The notes beneath the pieces were generated by a model. The model saw only the letters and a list, made by a program, of their open reading frames with translations, ran no database searches and was not told the DNA's origin. Of a DNA stretch of 64,000 nt, positions 31,233-39,756 are shown piece after piece. Numbering within the stretch: the first letter of the stretch is position 1; every line of letters begins with the position of its first letter. The DNA comes from Streptomyces sp. Ru62 (lineage in GTDB: Bacteria; Actinomycetota; Actinomycetes; Streptomycetales; Streptomycetaceae): positions 90,570 to 154,569 of the forward strand of contig NZ_PQSU01000025.1 of NCBI RefSeq assembly GCF_002920615.1, given 5' to 3'. The position numbers and the translations under genes are program-made.

Positions 31233-32462
31233 TCAGGCCATGACGGTGTAGCCGGCGTCCCGCAGGGCCCGGCCGACCTCGGCGCAGTGCGCCGGGCCCT
31301 TCGTCTCCAGGTGCAGCTCCACGTCGGCCTCCGTCAGACCGAGCCGGGGACCGGTGCGGACGTGGCTGACGTCGAGGACGTTGACGTCGAGCGCCGACAG
31401 CACCCCGAGCAGCGTGGCGAGCGCGCCCGGCCGGTCCGTCAGCCGCAGCCGGACGGCCAGGTAACGGCCCTGCGCGGCCATGCCGTGCCGCAGCACCCGC
31501 TGCATCAGCACCGGGTCGACGTTGCCGCCGGAGAGCACCGCGACGACCGGGCCGTCGAAGGCGTCCGGCGCGGCCAGCAGCGCCGCCACCGGGCTCGCCC
31601 CGGCCGGCTCCACGACCAGCTTGGCCCGCTCCAGGCAGAGCAGCAGCGCCGCCGACAACTGGTCCTCGCTGACCGTGCGCACCTCGTCGACCAGCTCGTC
31701 GACGATCCCGAACGGCACCACGCCGGGCCGTCCCACCTTGATGCCGTCCGCCATCGTCGCCGGGTTCAGCAACGACACCGGGTGCCCGGCCGCCAGCGAG
31801 GGCGGGTAGCAAGCGGCTCCCTCCGCCTGCACGCCGACGATCCGCACGTCCGGCCGCAGCGCCTTCACCCCCACCGCGATGCCCGCCGCGAGCCCGCCGC
31901 CGCCCATGCCGACGGCGATCGTGCGGACCTCCGGGCACTGCTCCAGGATCTCCAGGCCGACCGTGCCCTGGCCGGCGATCACGTCCGGGTGGTCGAAGGG
32001 GTGGATGAACACGGCGCCGGTCTCGGCGGCGTACTCCTGGGCGGCGGCCAGCGTCTCGTCGACCACCTGGCCGTGCAGGCGCACCTCGGCGCCGTAGTCC
32101 CGGGTCGCGCTGATCTTCGGCAGCGGCGCGCCCTTGGGCATGAACACCGTCGCGTGCACACCGAGCAGGGAGGAGGCCAGCGCGACGCCCTGCGCGTGGT
32201 TGCCGGCGCTCGCGGCCACCACGCCGGCCGCCCGCTCCTCCGGCAGCAGCCCGGCGATCCGCACATAGGCGCCGCGCAGCTTGAACGAGCCGGTCCGCTG
32301 GAGGTTCTCGCACTTCAGGTGCACGGGGGCGCCGACCAGCTGGGACAGGTGCCGGCTGCCCTCCATCGCGGTCACCCGGGCCACCCCCGAGAGCATCTTC
32401 TGGGCGCCGCGCACATCGTCGAGGGTCACGGAGCGCAAGGAGTCAGCCGTGCGGTAGCTCAT
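31233..32462 (-). CDS. ilvA: Threonine ammonia-lyase (threonine dehydratase) with C-terminal ACT domain
   Basis: A 409-residue PLP enzyme that converts threonine to 2-oxobutanoate and ammonia, the first step to isoleucine and a source of propionyl units. The Schiff-base lysine is K61 in QRTGSFKLRGAY. The PLP-phosphate loop appears as VGMGGGGLAAG and the ring-nitrogen serine region as VVAVLSGGNVDP. The last 80 residues form one ACT-like regulatory domain (RYLAVRLRLTDRPGALATL, then LDVNVLDVSHVRTG). The single short ACT domain resembles the 400-residue TdcB/IlvA-short type rather than the 500-residue E. coli IlvA. The ATG at 32462 has CTGGAG immediately upstream. It is divergent from the MarR gene. 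Confidence 0.94.
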   Translation of the reverse strand: MSYRTADSLRSVTLDDVRGAQKMLSGVARVTAMEGSRHLSQLVGAPVHLKCENLQRTGSFKLRGAYVRIAGLLPEERAAGVVAASAGNHAQGVALASSLLGVHATVFMPKGAPLPKISATRDYGAEVRLHGQVVDETLAAAQEYAAETGAVFIHPFDHPDVIAGQGTVGLEILEQCPEVRTIAVGMGGGGLAAGIAVGVKALRPDVRIVGVQAEGAACYPPSLAAGHPVSLLNPATMADGIKVGRPGVVPFGIVDELVDEVRTVSEDQLSAALLLCLERAKLVVEPAGASPVAALLAAPDAFDGPVVAVLSGGNVDPVLMQRVLRHGMAAQGRYLAVRLRLTDRPGALATLLGVLSALDVNVLDVSHVRTGPRLGLTEADVELHLETKGPAHCAEVGRALRDAGYTVMA

Positions 32463-32606
32463 GACTCCAGCATCGCAGTTCACGTTCGCGCAGGGCGGGT
32501 GTGACCAAGCAGCGAGACCGGTTCGTGCAGCGCTGGTACGGCTCGGCGCCGGGCCGCGTACCCTGTCCCCCAACCCAGCAGCCCTTCATGAAGCGAGCCT
32601 CCGGCC

Positions 32607-33131
32607 ATGCCCACAACACCTGAAATGTCGATGGACATGACGACCGTCGGTGACACCGGTCTTCTCGACACCCTCCAGCACGAGGTGGCGGTGTTCGCCC
32701 GCCGTGCCGAACAGACGCGGCTCGGCGGGGTCGGCCAGGTGCGCAACTCCATGGACCGCGCCGCGTACTTGCTGCTCAACCGGCTCGACAACGAAGGCCC
32801 GATGGGCGTCAAGGCACTCGCCGCGAGCATGGGCATCGACTCCTCCACGGTCACCCGGCAGGTGGCGCCCCTGGTCGACACCGGACTCGTCAAGCGCACC
32901 TCGCACCCGGAGGACGGGCGCGCGGTGGTGCTCCAGCTCTCGCCGCGCGGCGCCGCGCGGCTGGAGGAGGTGCGCTCGTCCCGGCGTCAGCTCATGGCCG
33001 AGCTGACACACGACTGGGCGCCGGAGGAGCGCGAGCAGTTCTGCGCGCTCCTCACCCGCTTCAACCACGCGCTCTCCGCGCGGATGACGGTGCAGGGCGT
33101 TCCGGCGGCGGAGCAGCCCCCGGCCTCCTGA
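32607..33131 (+). CDS. MarR-family transcriptional regulator
   Basis: A 174-residue winged-helix regulator. The MarR core is visible: an N-terminal helix (LLDTLQHEVAVFARRAEQT), then AAYLLLNRLDNEGPMGVKALAASMGIDSSTVTRQVAPLVDTGLV (the helix-turn-helix, about residues 52-95). The wing follows in RTSHPEDGRAVVLQLSPRGAARLEEV, where the D-R pair contacts DNA. The C-terminal helices mediate dimerisation. It is divergent from ilvA with about 145 bases between, so regulation of ilvA or of itself is possible; no clear palindrome was spotted there. No cysteine sensor pair is evident. Confidence 0.92.
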   Translation: MPTTPEMSMDMTTVGDTGLLDTLQHEVAVFARRAEQTRLGGVGQVRNSMDRAAYLLLNRLDNEGPMGVKALAASMGIDSSTVTRQVAPLVDTGLVKRTSHPEDGRAVVLQLSPRGAARLEEVRSSRRQLMAELTHDWAPEEREQFCALLTRFNHALSARMTVQGVPAAEQPPAS

Positions 33132-33268
33132 CCGCGCACCGCACAGCAGGGGCTCCCGGGTCTTGACCCCGGCCCGCCACTGGCCTGATATGAGACCGGG
33201 TCCGCAGAGGGGTTCGCCCGGACCGGCTCCGGCCGGGCCGGGGCGGGACCCCGTCGGAGGGAGGCGCG

Positions 33269-33772
33269 GTGGGAGATCGGCAAGTGACCCGTGATGCCCG
33301 CCGGGCCCGGGAGTTCGAGGCGTTCGTCGCGGGCGCGGCCGGGCGCCTGCTGCACACCGCCATGCTGCTCACCGCGGAGGCGCCGGACGCCAACCCGCGC
33401 GCGCGGCGCCTGCTGACAGGCGCGCTCGCCCACACCTACGCCCGCTGGGACAGGCTGCGCGGCGAGGACCCGTACGACTGCGCCCGCCAGTACCTCGCCA
33501 CCCGCTTCGCGCGCACCACCTGGCACCGGTACGGCGCCTTCGGCCGCACCAGGCCGGATCCGCGCAGTCCGCTCGCCGCGCTCACCCCGCAGAAGCGGCT
33601 GGTCCTCGTCCTGCGGTTCTACGAGGGTGTGGCAGAGGAGCAGACGGCGGCCCTGCTCGGCCTGCCCGCGGAACGCGTCCACACCCTCTGCGACCGCGCG
33701 ACGGCCGATGTGCTGCACCCCGCCCGCCCGGCCGCCCTCCGCGCGGCGAACACCGAGGCGGCCCCGTCATGA
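33269..33772 (+). CDS. Degenerate ECF sigma-factor-like protein
   Basis: A 167-residue protein starting at a GTG with a very strong site (GGAGGGAGG). It follows the SigE-family ECF plan. The region 2-like part is FEAFVAGAAGRLLHTAMLLT, then a helix with ALAHTYARWDRLRGEDPYDCARQYLA. The region 4-like helix-turn-helix is ALTPQKRLVLVLRFYEGVAEEQTAALLGLPAERVHTLCDRA. Region 2 lacks the usual aromatic promoter-melting segment, so it may be a weak or non-canonical sigma factor. It is coupled through a 34-codon frame to a small membrane protein, a common position for an anti-sigma factor. Confidence 0.82.
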   Translation: MGDRQVTRDARRAREFEAFVAGAAGRLLHTAMLLTAEAPDANPRARRLLTGALAHTYARWDRLRGEDPYDCARQYLATRFARTTWHRYGAFGRTRPDPRSPLAALTPQKRLVLVLRFYEGVAEEQTAALLGLPAERVHTLCDRATADVLHPARPAALRAANTEAAPS

Positions 33773-33873
33773 GCCGCGCCGACGGCCTCGTACGCCGCGT
33801 CCCCTCGTACCACCGCCCTCCGGGCGGCCCCTTCTCGCGGAAGCGCCGGTCCGGCGGCGGGAGGCCGTCGTGA
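33769..33873 (+). CDS. Possible 34-residue coupling ORF between the sigma-like gene and the membrane gene
   Basis: An ATG overlapping the sigma-like stop (ATGA at 33769-33772) opens a 34-codon frame that ends at 33873, overlapping the GTG of the next gene by four bases. The peptide (MSRADGLVRRVPSYH...) is basic and Gly/Pro/Arg-rich with no domain. Its two exact overlaps suggest it serves to carry ribosomes from one gene to the next rather than to make a stable protein. It could also be chance. Confidence 0.3.
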   Translation: MSRADGLVRRVPSYHRPPGGPFSRKRRSGGGRPS

Positions 33874-34118
33874 AACGGGACGAGCGGGAAGCCGCCGTGC
33901 GGCGGATCATGGAGCGGGGCGGCGCGCCGGTGCCGCCGGAGCTGTACGGGGACGCGGTGCGCCATGGGGAACGTCTGCTGCGGCAGCGGCGGCTCCTCCG
34001 CCGCATCCTGTGGCTGCTGGCCTGCGTCGCCGCCGTCGCGTTCGCCGTGTGGGCGGCCGACGCCCACCCCTGGGTGGAGCCGCCCTCGCAGACGACCCCA
34101 CCGCTCACCGGCTGGTGA
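33870..34118 (+). CDS. Small single-pass membrane protein after the sigma-like gene
   Basis: An 82-residue product from a GTG at 33870 with GGGAGG about five bases upstream. The first 45 residues are soluble and charged (KRDEREAAVRRIMERGGAPV, then ELYGDAVRHGERLLRQRRLL). One transmembrane helix follows at about 45-63 (RILWLLACVAAVAFAVWAA), then a short Pro/Thr external tail. A cytoplasmic helical head plus one membrane helix is compatible with a minimal anti-sigma or sigma-tethering protein, but the HxxxCxxC zinc motif of ZAS anti-sigma factors is absent. Its end lies only seven bases from the convergent metB. Confidence 0.7.
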   Translation: MKRDEREAAVRRIMERGGAPVPPELYGDAVRHGERLLRQRRLLRRILWLLACVAAVAFAVWAADAHPWVEPPSQTTPPLTGW

Positions 34119-34124
34119 CCCCCG

Positions 34125-35282
34125 CTACTTGCCGAGCGCCTGCCGCAGGTCCTCCAGCAGGTCGTCGACGTTCTCGATGCCGACCGACAGGCGCACCAGG
34201 TCGGCCGGGACCTCCAGCGCGGAACCGGCCGCGGAGGCGTGCGTCATCCGGCCGGGGTGCTCGATGAGGGACTCGACTCCGCCGAGGGACTCGCCGAGGG
34301 TGAACACCTGGGCCCGGTTGCACACGTCGACCGCGGCCTGCTCGCCGCCCTCGACCCGGAACGACACCATGCCGCCGAACGCCTTCATCTGCTTGGCGGC
34401 GACCTCGTGGCCGGGGTGCTCGGGCAGCCCCGGGTAGAGCACGCTCGTCACGCGCGCGTGCCGGGACAGCATGTCGGCGATCCTCGTGGCGTTCTCGCTG
34501 TGCCGGTCCATGCGCACCGCGAGGGTCTTGGTGCCGCGCAGCACCAGCCAGGAGTCGAAGGGGCCGGCGACGGCGCCCATCGCGTTCTGGTGGTAGGCCA
34601 GCTCCTCGCCGAGCGCCGGGTCCGACACGATCAGCGCGCCGCCGACCACGTCGGAGTGGCCGCCCATGTACTTGGTCAGGGAGTGCACGACGACATCGGC
34701 GCCGAGCGAGAGTGGCTGCTGGAGGTAGGGGGTGGCGAAGGTGTTGTCGACGACGAGCTTCGCGCCCGCGTCGTGGGCGACCTGGGCGACGGCGGCGATG
34801 TCGGTGATACCGAGCAGGGGGTTGGAGGGGGTCTCCACCCAGACGGCCTTGGTCTTCGGCGTGATCGCGGCCCGTACGGCGGCCGGGTCGCTGGTGTCGG
34901 CGACCGACCACTCCACCCCCCAGCGGGTGGCGACCTTGGCGAAGAGCCGGAAGGTGCCGCCGTAGGCGTCGTTCGGGATCACCACGTGGTCGCCGGGGGT
35001 GAGGAGCGTGCGCAGCAGGGTGTCCTCGGCCGCCAGGCCGGACGCGAAGGCGAGGCCGCGGCGGCCGCCCTCCAGCGCGGCGAGGTTCTCCTCCAGGGCG
35101 GTCCGGGTCGGGTTGGCGCTACGGCTGTACTCGTAGCCGCCGCGGAGCCCGCCGACGCCGTCCTGCTTGTAGGTCGAGACCTGGTAGATCGGCGGGACGA
35201 CCGCGCCGGTGAGGGGATCCGCGGTGTTGCCCGCGTGGATCGCGAGGGTCTCGAAGTGCTGACTGATGTGCCTGTCGCTCAT
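34125..35282 (-). CDS. metB: Cystathionine gamma-synthase (Cys/Met metabolism PLP enzyme)
   Basis: A 385-residue PLP enzyme of the Cys/Met family. As cystathionine gamma-synthase it condenses an O-acylhomoserine with cysteine; cystathionine gamma-lyase activity is a close alternative and actinobacterial members can do both. Visible are YEYSRSANPTRTALE near 50-64, AYGGTFRLF near 107-115, and the Schiff-base lysine K204 in HSLTKYMGGHSD. The PLP-contacting VWVETPSNPLL and LVVDNTFATPYLQQPL are also present. The ATG at 35282 begins at homology but lacks a ribosome-binding site. An in-frame ATG at 35327 has GGAGGG ten bases upstream and may be the true start (400 aa). It is convergent with the sigma cassette. 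Confidence 0.9.
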   Translation of the reverse strand: MSDRHISQHFETLAIHAGNTADPLTGAVVPPIYQVSTYKQDGVGGLRGGYEYSRSANPTRTALEENLAALEGGRRGLAFASGLAAEDTLLRTLLTPGDHVVIPNDAYGGTFRLFAKVATRWGVEWSVADTSDPAAVRAAITPKTKAVWVETPSNPLLGITDIAAVAQVAHDAGAKLVVDNTFATPYLQQPLSLGADVVVHSLTKYMGGHSDVVGGALIVSDPALGEELAYHQNAMGAVAGPFDSWLVLRGTKTLAVRMDRHSENATRIADMLSRHARVTSVLYPGLPEHPGHEVAAKQMKAFGGMVSFRVEGGEQAAVDVCNRAQVFTLGESLGGVESLIEHPGRMTHASAAGSALEVPADLVRLSVGIENVDDLLEDLRQALGK

Positions 35283-35457
35283 GTGCACCGAGCGTAATGC
35301 GCCCGACGGGATCGTGACGCCCGCCATGAGGTCCCACCCTCCGACCCGCTGTGCCTCATGCCGCCGAGGCGTTCGGCTGTCATGTCCCTGTCCGGGGTTT
35401 TCCACAGCCCGGCGGTGGGGTTCGCCAATTGTCGTCGGCGTCTGGTTCGCTTGAGGC

Positions 35458-36576
35458 ATGTCGATTCTCTGGCTGCTGATGGCGCTGCTCCTGCTCAGCT
35501 TCGTGCTGCTCCCGGTCATACGGCGCAGGCGCGGGGCGATCGAGCAGGTCCCGCCGGGACACCCGGACGCCGCCGACCCGGCGGCCTACGGCTTCGTGCG
35601 CCAGGAGGAGCTGGACGTGCGCCTGCCCGGCCCGGACGAGGACCTGCTCCAGGTCCTGGAGCTGGTGCAGCGCACCCAGGACTACCGGGCCGCCGCCCAG
35701 CTGCTGGCCGGCACCGAGGCCGAGGGCGAGCGGCGCTGGCAGCGGGTGCAGGCCTTCGCCGGTGCCGCCGCGCTGGAGTTGAAGCAGCGGCCCGGCGGGG
35801 TGCACGAGACGCCGGGCGGCCAGTGGCTGCGGGTGTGGCGGGCCGAGCAGCCCAAGGACGCGGGCGGCGCCGCCGTCCACGCGGAGTTCCTGGTGCAGCA
35901 GGCATGGCGGACGTCGACTCCGGGCACGGACGACTTCCGGATCATCATGGAGGAGGCGCGGGATGCCTGTGCGCAGGCGGCCCTGCTGGCGCCCGGTGAC
36001 CCGGTGCCCTACGTGGCAGAGCTCTCCATCGCGCGCGGACTGGCCTATGAGCAGGCCGAGTTCGACCAGCTGTGGCTGAAGATCCTCGACCGCGCCCCGC
36101 ATCACATGGGCGCGCACCTGGCCGCGCTGCACTACTGGTGCGAGAAGTGGCACGGCTCGCGCGAGCAGGCGTACTCCTTCGCGGAGGCCGCCGCGGCCCG
36201 CGCCCCGGAGGGTTCGCTGCTCGCCGCGCTGCCGCTGTTCGCGGTGTTCGAGCACCTGCCGGAGGTGAACCTGGTCGCGAGCTTCTACCAGAGCGAGGTC
36301 GTCACCAAGGCGATCCACGGCGCCCTGCACGCGGTGCACGCGGCCGACCCCGACGACCCGACGCTGCCGCACGTCCGGCATCTGCTGCTCTTCTTCCTGG
36401 TCCGCGCCGAACGCTGGTCGGAGGCCATGCAGCAGCTCATACACATCGACGGTCACGTCGGCGCGCTGCCGTGGACCCTGTTCACCGATCCGGCCGCCGA
36501 GTTCGCCCTGCACCGCGCGCTGGCGGTGGCCGGTTACGAGGCCAACGGCGGCAACCCGGCCAGCCTCCCCGGCTGA
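35458..36576 (+). CDS. Membrane-anchored helical-repeat protein A (paralogue of the protein at 38559)
   Basis: A 372-residue protein with an N-terminal membrane anchor (ILWLLMALLLLSFVLLPVI, residues 3-21) followed by RRRR, so the body is cytoplasmic. The rest is a helical-repeat (TPR-like) solenoid: LLQVLELVQRTQDYRAAAQLL, AEFLVQQAWRT, ARDACAQAALLAPGDPVPYVAELSIARGL, the hallmark APHHMGAHLAALHYWCEKWHGS near 208-229, and a C-terminal AVHAADPDDPTLPHVRHLLLFFL. The same landmarks recur in the protein at 38559-39668. The pair flanks an M48 peptidase, suggesting adaptors or regulators of it. I do not recognise a named family. Confidence 0.82.
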   Translation: MSILWLLMALLLLSFVLLPVIRRRRGAIEQVPPGHPDAADPAAYGFVRQEELDVRLPGPDEDLLQVLELVQRTQDYRAAAQLLAGTEAEGERRWQRVQAFAGAAALELKQRPGGVHETPGGQWLRVWRAEQPKDAGGAAVHAEFLVQQAWRTSTPGTDDFRIIMEEARDACAQAALLAPGDPVPYVAELSIARGLAYEQAEFDQLWLKILDRAPHHMGAHLAALHYWCEKWHGSREQAYSFAEAAAARAPEGSLLAALPLFAVFEHLPEVNLVASFYQSEVVTKAIHGALHAVHAADPDDPTLPHVRHLLLFFLVRAERWSEAMQQLIHIDGHVGALPWTLFTDPAAEFALHRALAVAGYEANGGNPASLPG

Positions 36577-36842
36577 CGCGGCCCGCCCGGGCCCCTGCCC
36601 GGGACCACCCTCCTTCCCTTCCGCACCAACCGCATTGCCCTTCTGACCTGCGGTAGGGCATACTCCGCATCCCCCCACACCGCACCACCGGCACCAACAA
36701 GCACCTCCGGCACCACGAGTACCGCCAAAGCACCACCGCACCACCGCAAAACCGCCAAGCACCGCCCGCGACCGACCGGCGCACCGCCGGCCCGGCGCTC
36801 CGTCATGTCCCTTTTCCGAGGTCCTGTGGGGGGATCTGCCCG

Positions 36843-38474
36843 ATGGGCGCAACTCTGCGCGCGCTGCGCGCCCTCGTCCTGCTGCTCGGCTTCTATCTGC
36901 TGAGCCTCGTCCTGCTCGCCGCGCTGATCGGCATCGACGTCCTCGTGTTCAGCTGGGGACACGGCCCGCTCACGGCGAAGGTCGGCTTCGTCACGGTACT
37001 GCTGGCCATCCCCGTCGTCCGCGGCATGCTGATGCTGCGCACCCCGAAAGGTGAGGACGGGCACGGCATCCCGGTCACCGAGGCCGACGAGCCCCGGCTG
37101 TGGGCACTGGTCCGGGAGTTGGCCACGGCGGCCGGCACCCGCGCGCCCGACCGGATCCTGCTCACCGGCGAGGTCAACGCGGCCGTCAGCGAGAACCCGC
37201 GGCTGCTCGGCCTGTTCCCCGGCCCGCGCCGGCTCTACCTCGGCGTCCCGCTGCTGACCGGCCTGACCGAGGCTCAGCTGCGGTCCGTACTCGCCCATGA
37301 ATTCGGGCACTTCACCGGCGGGGACACCCGGCTCTCCGCGCTCGTCGTGCGCGGGCGCGTACAGATCGGCCGGGTCATCGGCCAGTTCCACGAGAAGGCG
37401 GACGACAAGGTCGCCGCCGACCGGGCCCGGCAGGAACGCGCGTCCGCCAAGCGGATCGCCAAGGGCAAGAACGCCAAGCGGATCGACACGACCGGCGTCG
37501 GAGCGACGTACCGGACGATGGCGAAGATCTACACCGCGTACGGCAAGCTCTACCTGCGCGCCTCCCTCTCCACCGCGCGCGGCCAGGAGTTCGCCGCCGA
37601 CCTGACCGCCGCCCGGATCGCCGGACGTGACGCGACCGCGTCGGCGCTGCGCGAGATCCCGGTCCTGTCCGCCTCCCACGACTTCTACCTGGAGTCCTAC
37701 GCCACCCTCGGGCTGCAGGCCCGGCTGCTGCCGCCGCGCGGCGAGTTCTTCGGCGGCTTCGGCCGGCTGCTGACGGCCCGTGAACTGGAGCTGGCGGGGC
37801 TCCGCTCGGAGCTGCCGGAGGAGCCGGCCGGGCCGTACGACTCGCACCCGCCGATCGCCGAGCGCGTGCGCCGGATCGAAGCGCTGCCCGCCGACGGCCG
37901 CGCCGACGAGGCCAAGGGGGCGGCGCTGGCCCTGCTGACCGACCCGGCGCGCACTCAGGCCGCCCTGGAGGACGCCGTCCTCGCCGACGAGCTGCTCCGC
38001 TACCCGCGCGCGGCCGGCTGGCAGGATCTGCTGGACGCCTCGATGGCCACGGGCCTGTCGGCGGCGCAGACCCCGCTGCACCGGGCGCTGACCCAGTACA
38101 CCGGGCAGTCGGCGACGCTGTCCGCGCTGCTGGACGTCATCGACGACGGCCGGCTGTGGCGGGTGGCCGAGCAGCTGCCGCTGTCGGAGGAGGCGTCCGC
38201 CGCGAAGGGGCGGGCGTTCCGCGAGTTCGCACGGCCCGTGCTGCGCCGCTCGCTGCGCACCATGGTGCTGGCCGAGTTCAGCTCCCGTTCGCTGCTGCAC
38301 TGGGAGTTCTCCTGGTCCCGCCCGGCGACGGTGCGACTGCCCGGCTGGGGCTCGGAGACGGAGGACGACGGCCCGGAGGCGGCGCTGGAGGCGGCCGTCG
38401 AGGCGGCGCTCGCCGACCACCCCGACACCACCCGGCTGCGGGCGCTCCTGCCTCCGGCGACCCAGAACGCCTGA
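36843..38474 (+). CDS. M48-family membrane zinc metallopeptidase
   Basis: A 543-residue peptidase. Two membrane helices (about 10-34 and 43-66) precede the catalytic domain, which has the zinc motif AHEFGHFTGGDT (H152, E153, H156) and the downstream third ligand in GQEFAADLTAARIAG. The stretch RLYLGVPLLTGLTEAQLRSVL is typical of HtpX/Ste24-type enzymes. It is longer than HtpX (about 290 residues) because of a basic insert (QERASAKRIAKGKNAKRI) and a 250-residue helical C-terminal region. It probably degrades or processes membrane or envelope proteins. The ATG has GGGGGGAT nearby. It sits between two paralogous repeat proteins, and a 12-bp hairpin follows. Confidence 0.92.
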   Translation: MGATLRALRALVLLLGFYLLSLVLLAALIGIDVLVFSWGHGPLTAKVGFVTVLLAIPVVRGMLMLRTPKGEDGHGIPVTEADEPRLWALVRELATAAGTRAPDRILLTGEVNAAVSENPRLLGLFPGPRRLYLGVPLLTGLTEAQLRSVLAHEFGHFTGGDTRLSALVVRGRVQIGRVIGQFHEKADDKVAADRARQERASAKRIAKGKNAKRIDTTGVGATYRTMAKIYTAYGKLYLRASLSTARGQEFAADLTAARIAGRDATASALREIPVLSASHDFYLESYATLGLQARLLPPRGEFFGGFGRLLTARELELAGLRSELPEEPAGPYDSHPPIAERVRRIEALPADGRADEAKGAALALLTDPARTQAALEDAVLADELLRYPRAAGWQDLLDASMATGLSAAQTPLHRALTQYTGQSATLSALLDVIDDGRLWRVAEQLPLSEEASAAKGRAFREFARPVLRRSLRTMVLAEFSSRSLLHWEFSWSRPATVRLPGWGSETEDDGPEAALEAAVEAALADHPDTTRLRALLPPATQNA

Positions 38475-38480
38475 CGGGCC

Positions 38481-38510
38481 GCGGGCCTGCCGACTCTCCG
38501 GCAGGCCCGC
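38481..38510 (+). terminator. Hairpin between the M48 gene and repeat protein B
   Basis: GCGGGCCTGCCG (38481-38492), six-base loop and CGGCAGGCCCGC (38499-38510) form a perfect 12-bp stem without T-tract. It lies in the 84-base gap. It may terminate or attenuate, implying partly independent expression of the third gene. Confidence 0.6.
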
Positions 38511-38558
38511 ACCGCCCCACCACCGCCGTACCTCCCGAAACGAACGGACCGACCCCCG

Positions 38559-39668
38559 ATGACCGTCCTCTTCTGGATCCTGGGCATCCTGGCCGTGCCC
38601 ACACTGATCTTCGTGCTGTGGCTGGCCTGGGTGTTCCTGAAGGAGCTGTTCCACCCTAGCCCGGACGACGACGCGGAGGCCGCGGAAGCCGCGCGGGCCG
38701 CGGAGAAGCTCGGGCTGCTGCCCGCCGAGCGGCAGAACACCGACTTCGCCGCGCCCCTGCCGGCGGAGTGGACCGCCGCACTCACCGCGGTGCGCGGTGA
38801 CGACTGGCGTCCGGCCGCCGACCTGCTCGCGGCGATCGGCCGGGACTGGGAGCGCCGGTCGGCGCTCGCGTACCTGCTGGCGGACCGCGCGGCCGAGGAG
38901 GACGGGTGGCTGCTGGCGTGGGAGGCCGAGCGGCGCGACGACCCCGACGCCGCCGTCGTCCGGGCGCGCAGCACGGTGATCCTCGCCTGGAAGCTGCGCG
39001 GTGCGAAGACGGCCCAGTACACGACCCGGGAGCAGGCCGAGGGCTTCCACCGCACGCTGGTCTCCGCCCGCGAGGAGATCGCCCGGGCGGCGGCGCTGAA
39101 CCCGGACGACCCGACGCCGCACGTCGCCGAGATATGGGTGGCGCTGGGCCTCGGCTATCCGAACGCCGAGATGGACAAGTTGTGGGCGGAGATATCCGCC
39201 CGCGCCCCGCACCACTACGAGGCCCATTTCTCGGCGCTCCAGTACTGGTGCGCGAAGTGGCGCGGCTCGGAGCGGCTGGCCTTCGAGTTCGCCGAGCGGG
39301 CCGCCGCCGACGCGCCGCTCGGCAGCCTGCTGACGGCGCTGCCGCTCATCGCGCACTTCGAGCACGACGGGTCGGAGGACACCGCGGCCGACAACACGCC
39401 CGAGATGCTGGCCCGGGTCGAGGCGGCGCTCCAGGACGCCGCGGCGGCGGACCCGTCCCACCCGCGGTTGCCGGAGCTGCGGCACCTGCTGGCGTTCTAC
39501 CTGCACCTCCAGGATCGCAACGAGGCGGCGCTGGAGCAGTTCAAGCTGGTGGACGGCCATGTCAACGCGCTGCCGTGGCGCTACCGGGGTGACATGGCCG
39601 GGCACTACTGCCGGGTCCGCAACACCGTGGTGCAGGCGGTGCGGGAGGCCGCGCCGGCGCCCGCCTGA
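38559..39668 (+). CDS. Membrane-anchored helical-repeat protein B (paralogue of the protein at 35458)
   Basis: A 369-residue protein. The N-terminal anchor is FWILGILAVPTLIFVLWLAWVF (residues 5-26), followed by a soluble cytoplasmic helical domain. Its landmarks match repeat protein A in order and spacing: AREEIARAAALNPDDPTPHVAEIWVALGL, APHHYEAHFSALQYWCAKWRGS, AADAPLGSLLTALPLIAHFEH, AAAADPSHPRLPELRHLLAFYLH and FKLVDGHVNALPWRY (A has IHIDGHVGALPWTL). The conserved HYWC/QYWC and GHVxALPW blocks look like a family signature. Divergence between the two copies is large, so the duplication is old. Its position after the M48 peptidase suggests a shared complex; function unknown. Confidence 0.82.
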   Translation: MTVLFWILGILAVPTLIFVLWLAWVFLKELFHPSPDDDAEAAEAARAAEKLGLLPAERQNTDFAAPLPAEWTAALTAVRGDDWRPAADLLAAIGRDWERRSALAYLLADRAAEEDGWLLAWEAERRDDPDAAVVRARSTVILAWKLRGAKTAQYTTREQAEGFHRTLVSAREEIARAAALNPDDPTPHVAEIWVALGLGYPNAEMDKLWAEISARAPHHYEAHFSALQYWCAKWRGSERLAFEFAERAAADAPLGSLLTALPLIAHFEHDGSEDTAADNTPEMLARVEAALQDAAAADPSHPRLPELRHLLAFYLHLQDRNEAALEQFKLVDGHVNALPWRYRGDMAGHYCRVRNTVVQAVREAAPAPA

Positions 39669-39756
39669 CCGGAATGCGGCGGGTCCCCCGGACGTTCTCG
39701 ACGGTGCCGGCAGGCAAGGCCGCCGGCACCCCACCCCAGACCGACAGGGAGACCCC

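Noticed and set aside
30075..32504. Plus-strand frame of 809 codons across the ABC ATPase, its promoter and ilvA
   Set aside because: Covers two verified minus-strand genes plus their promoter; no protein-like features.
35328..35457. Possible S-box (SAM) riboswitch before metB
   Set aside because: I looked for the conserved S-box helices and core sequences in the 130-base gap on the minus strand and did not find them.
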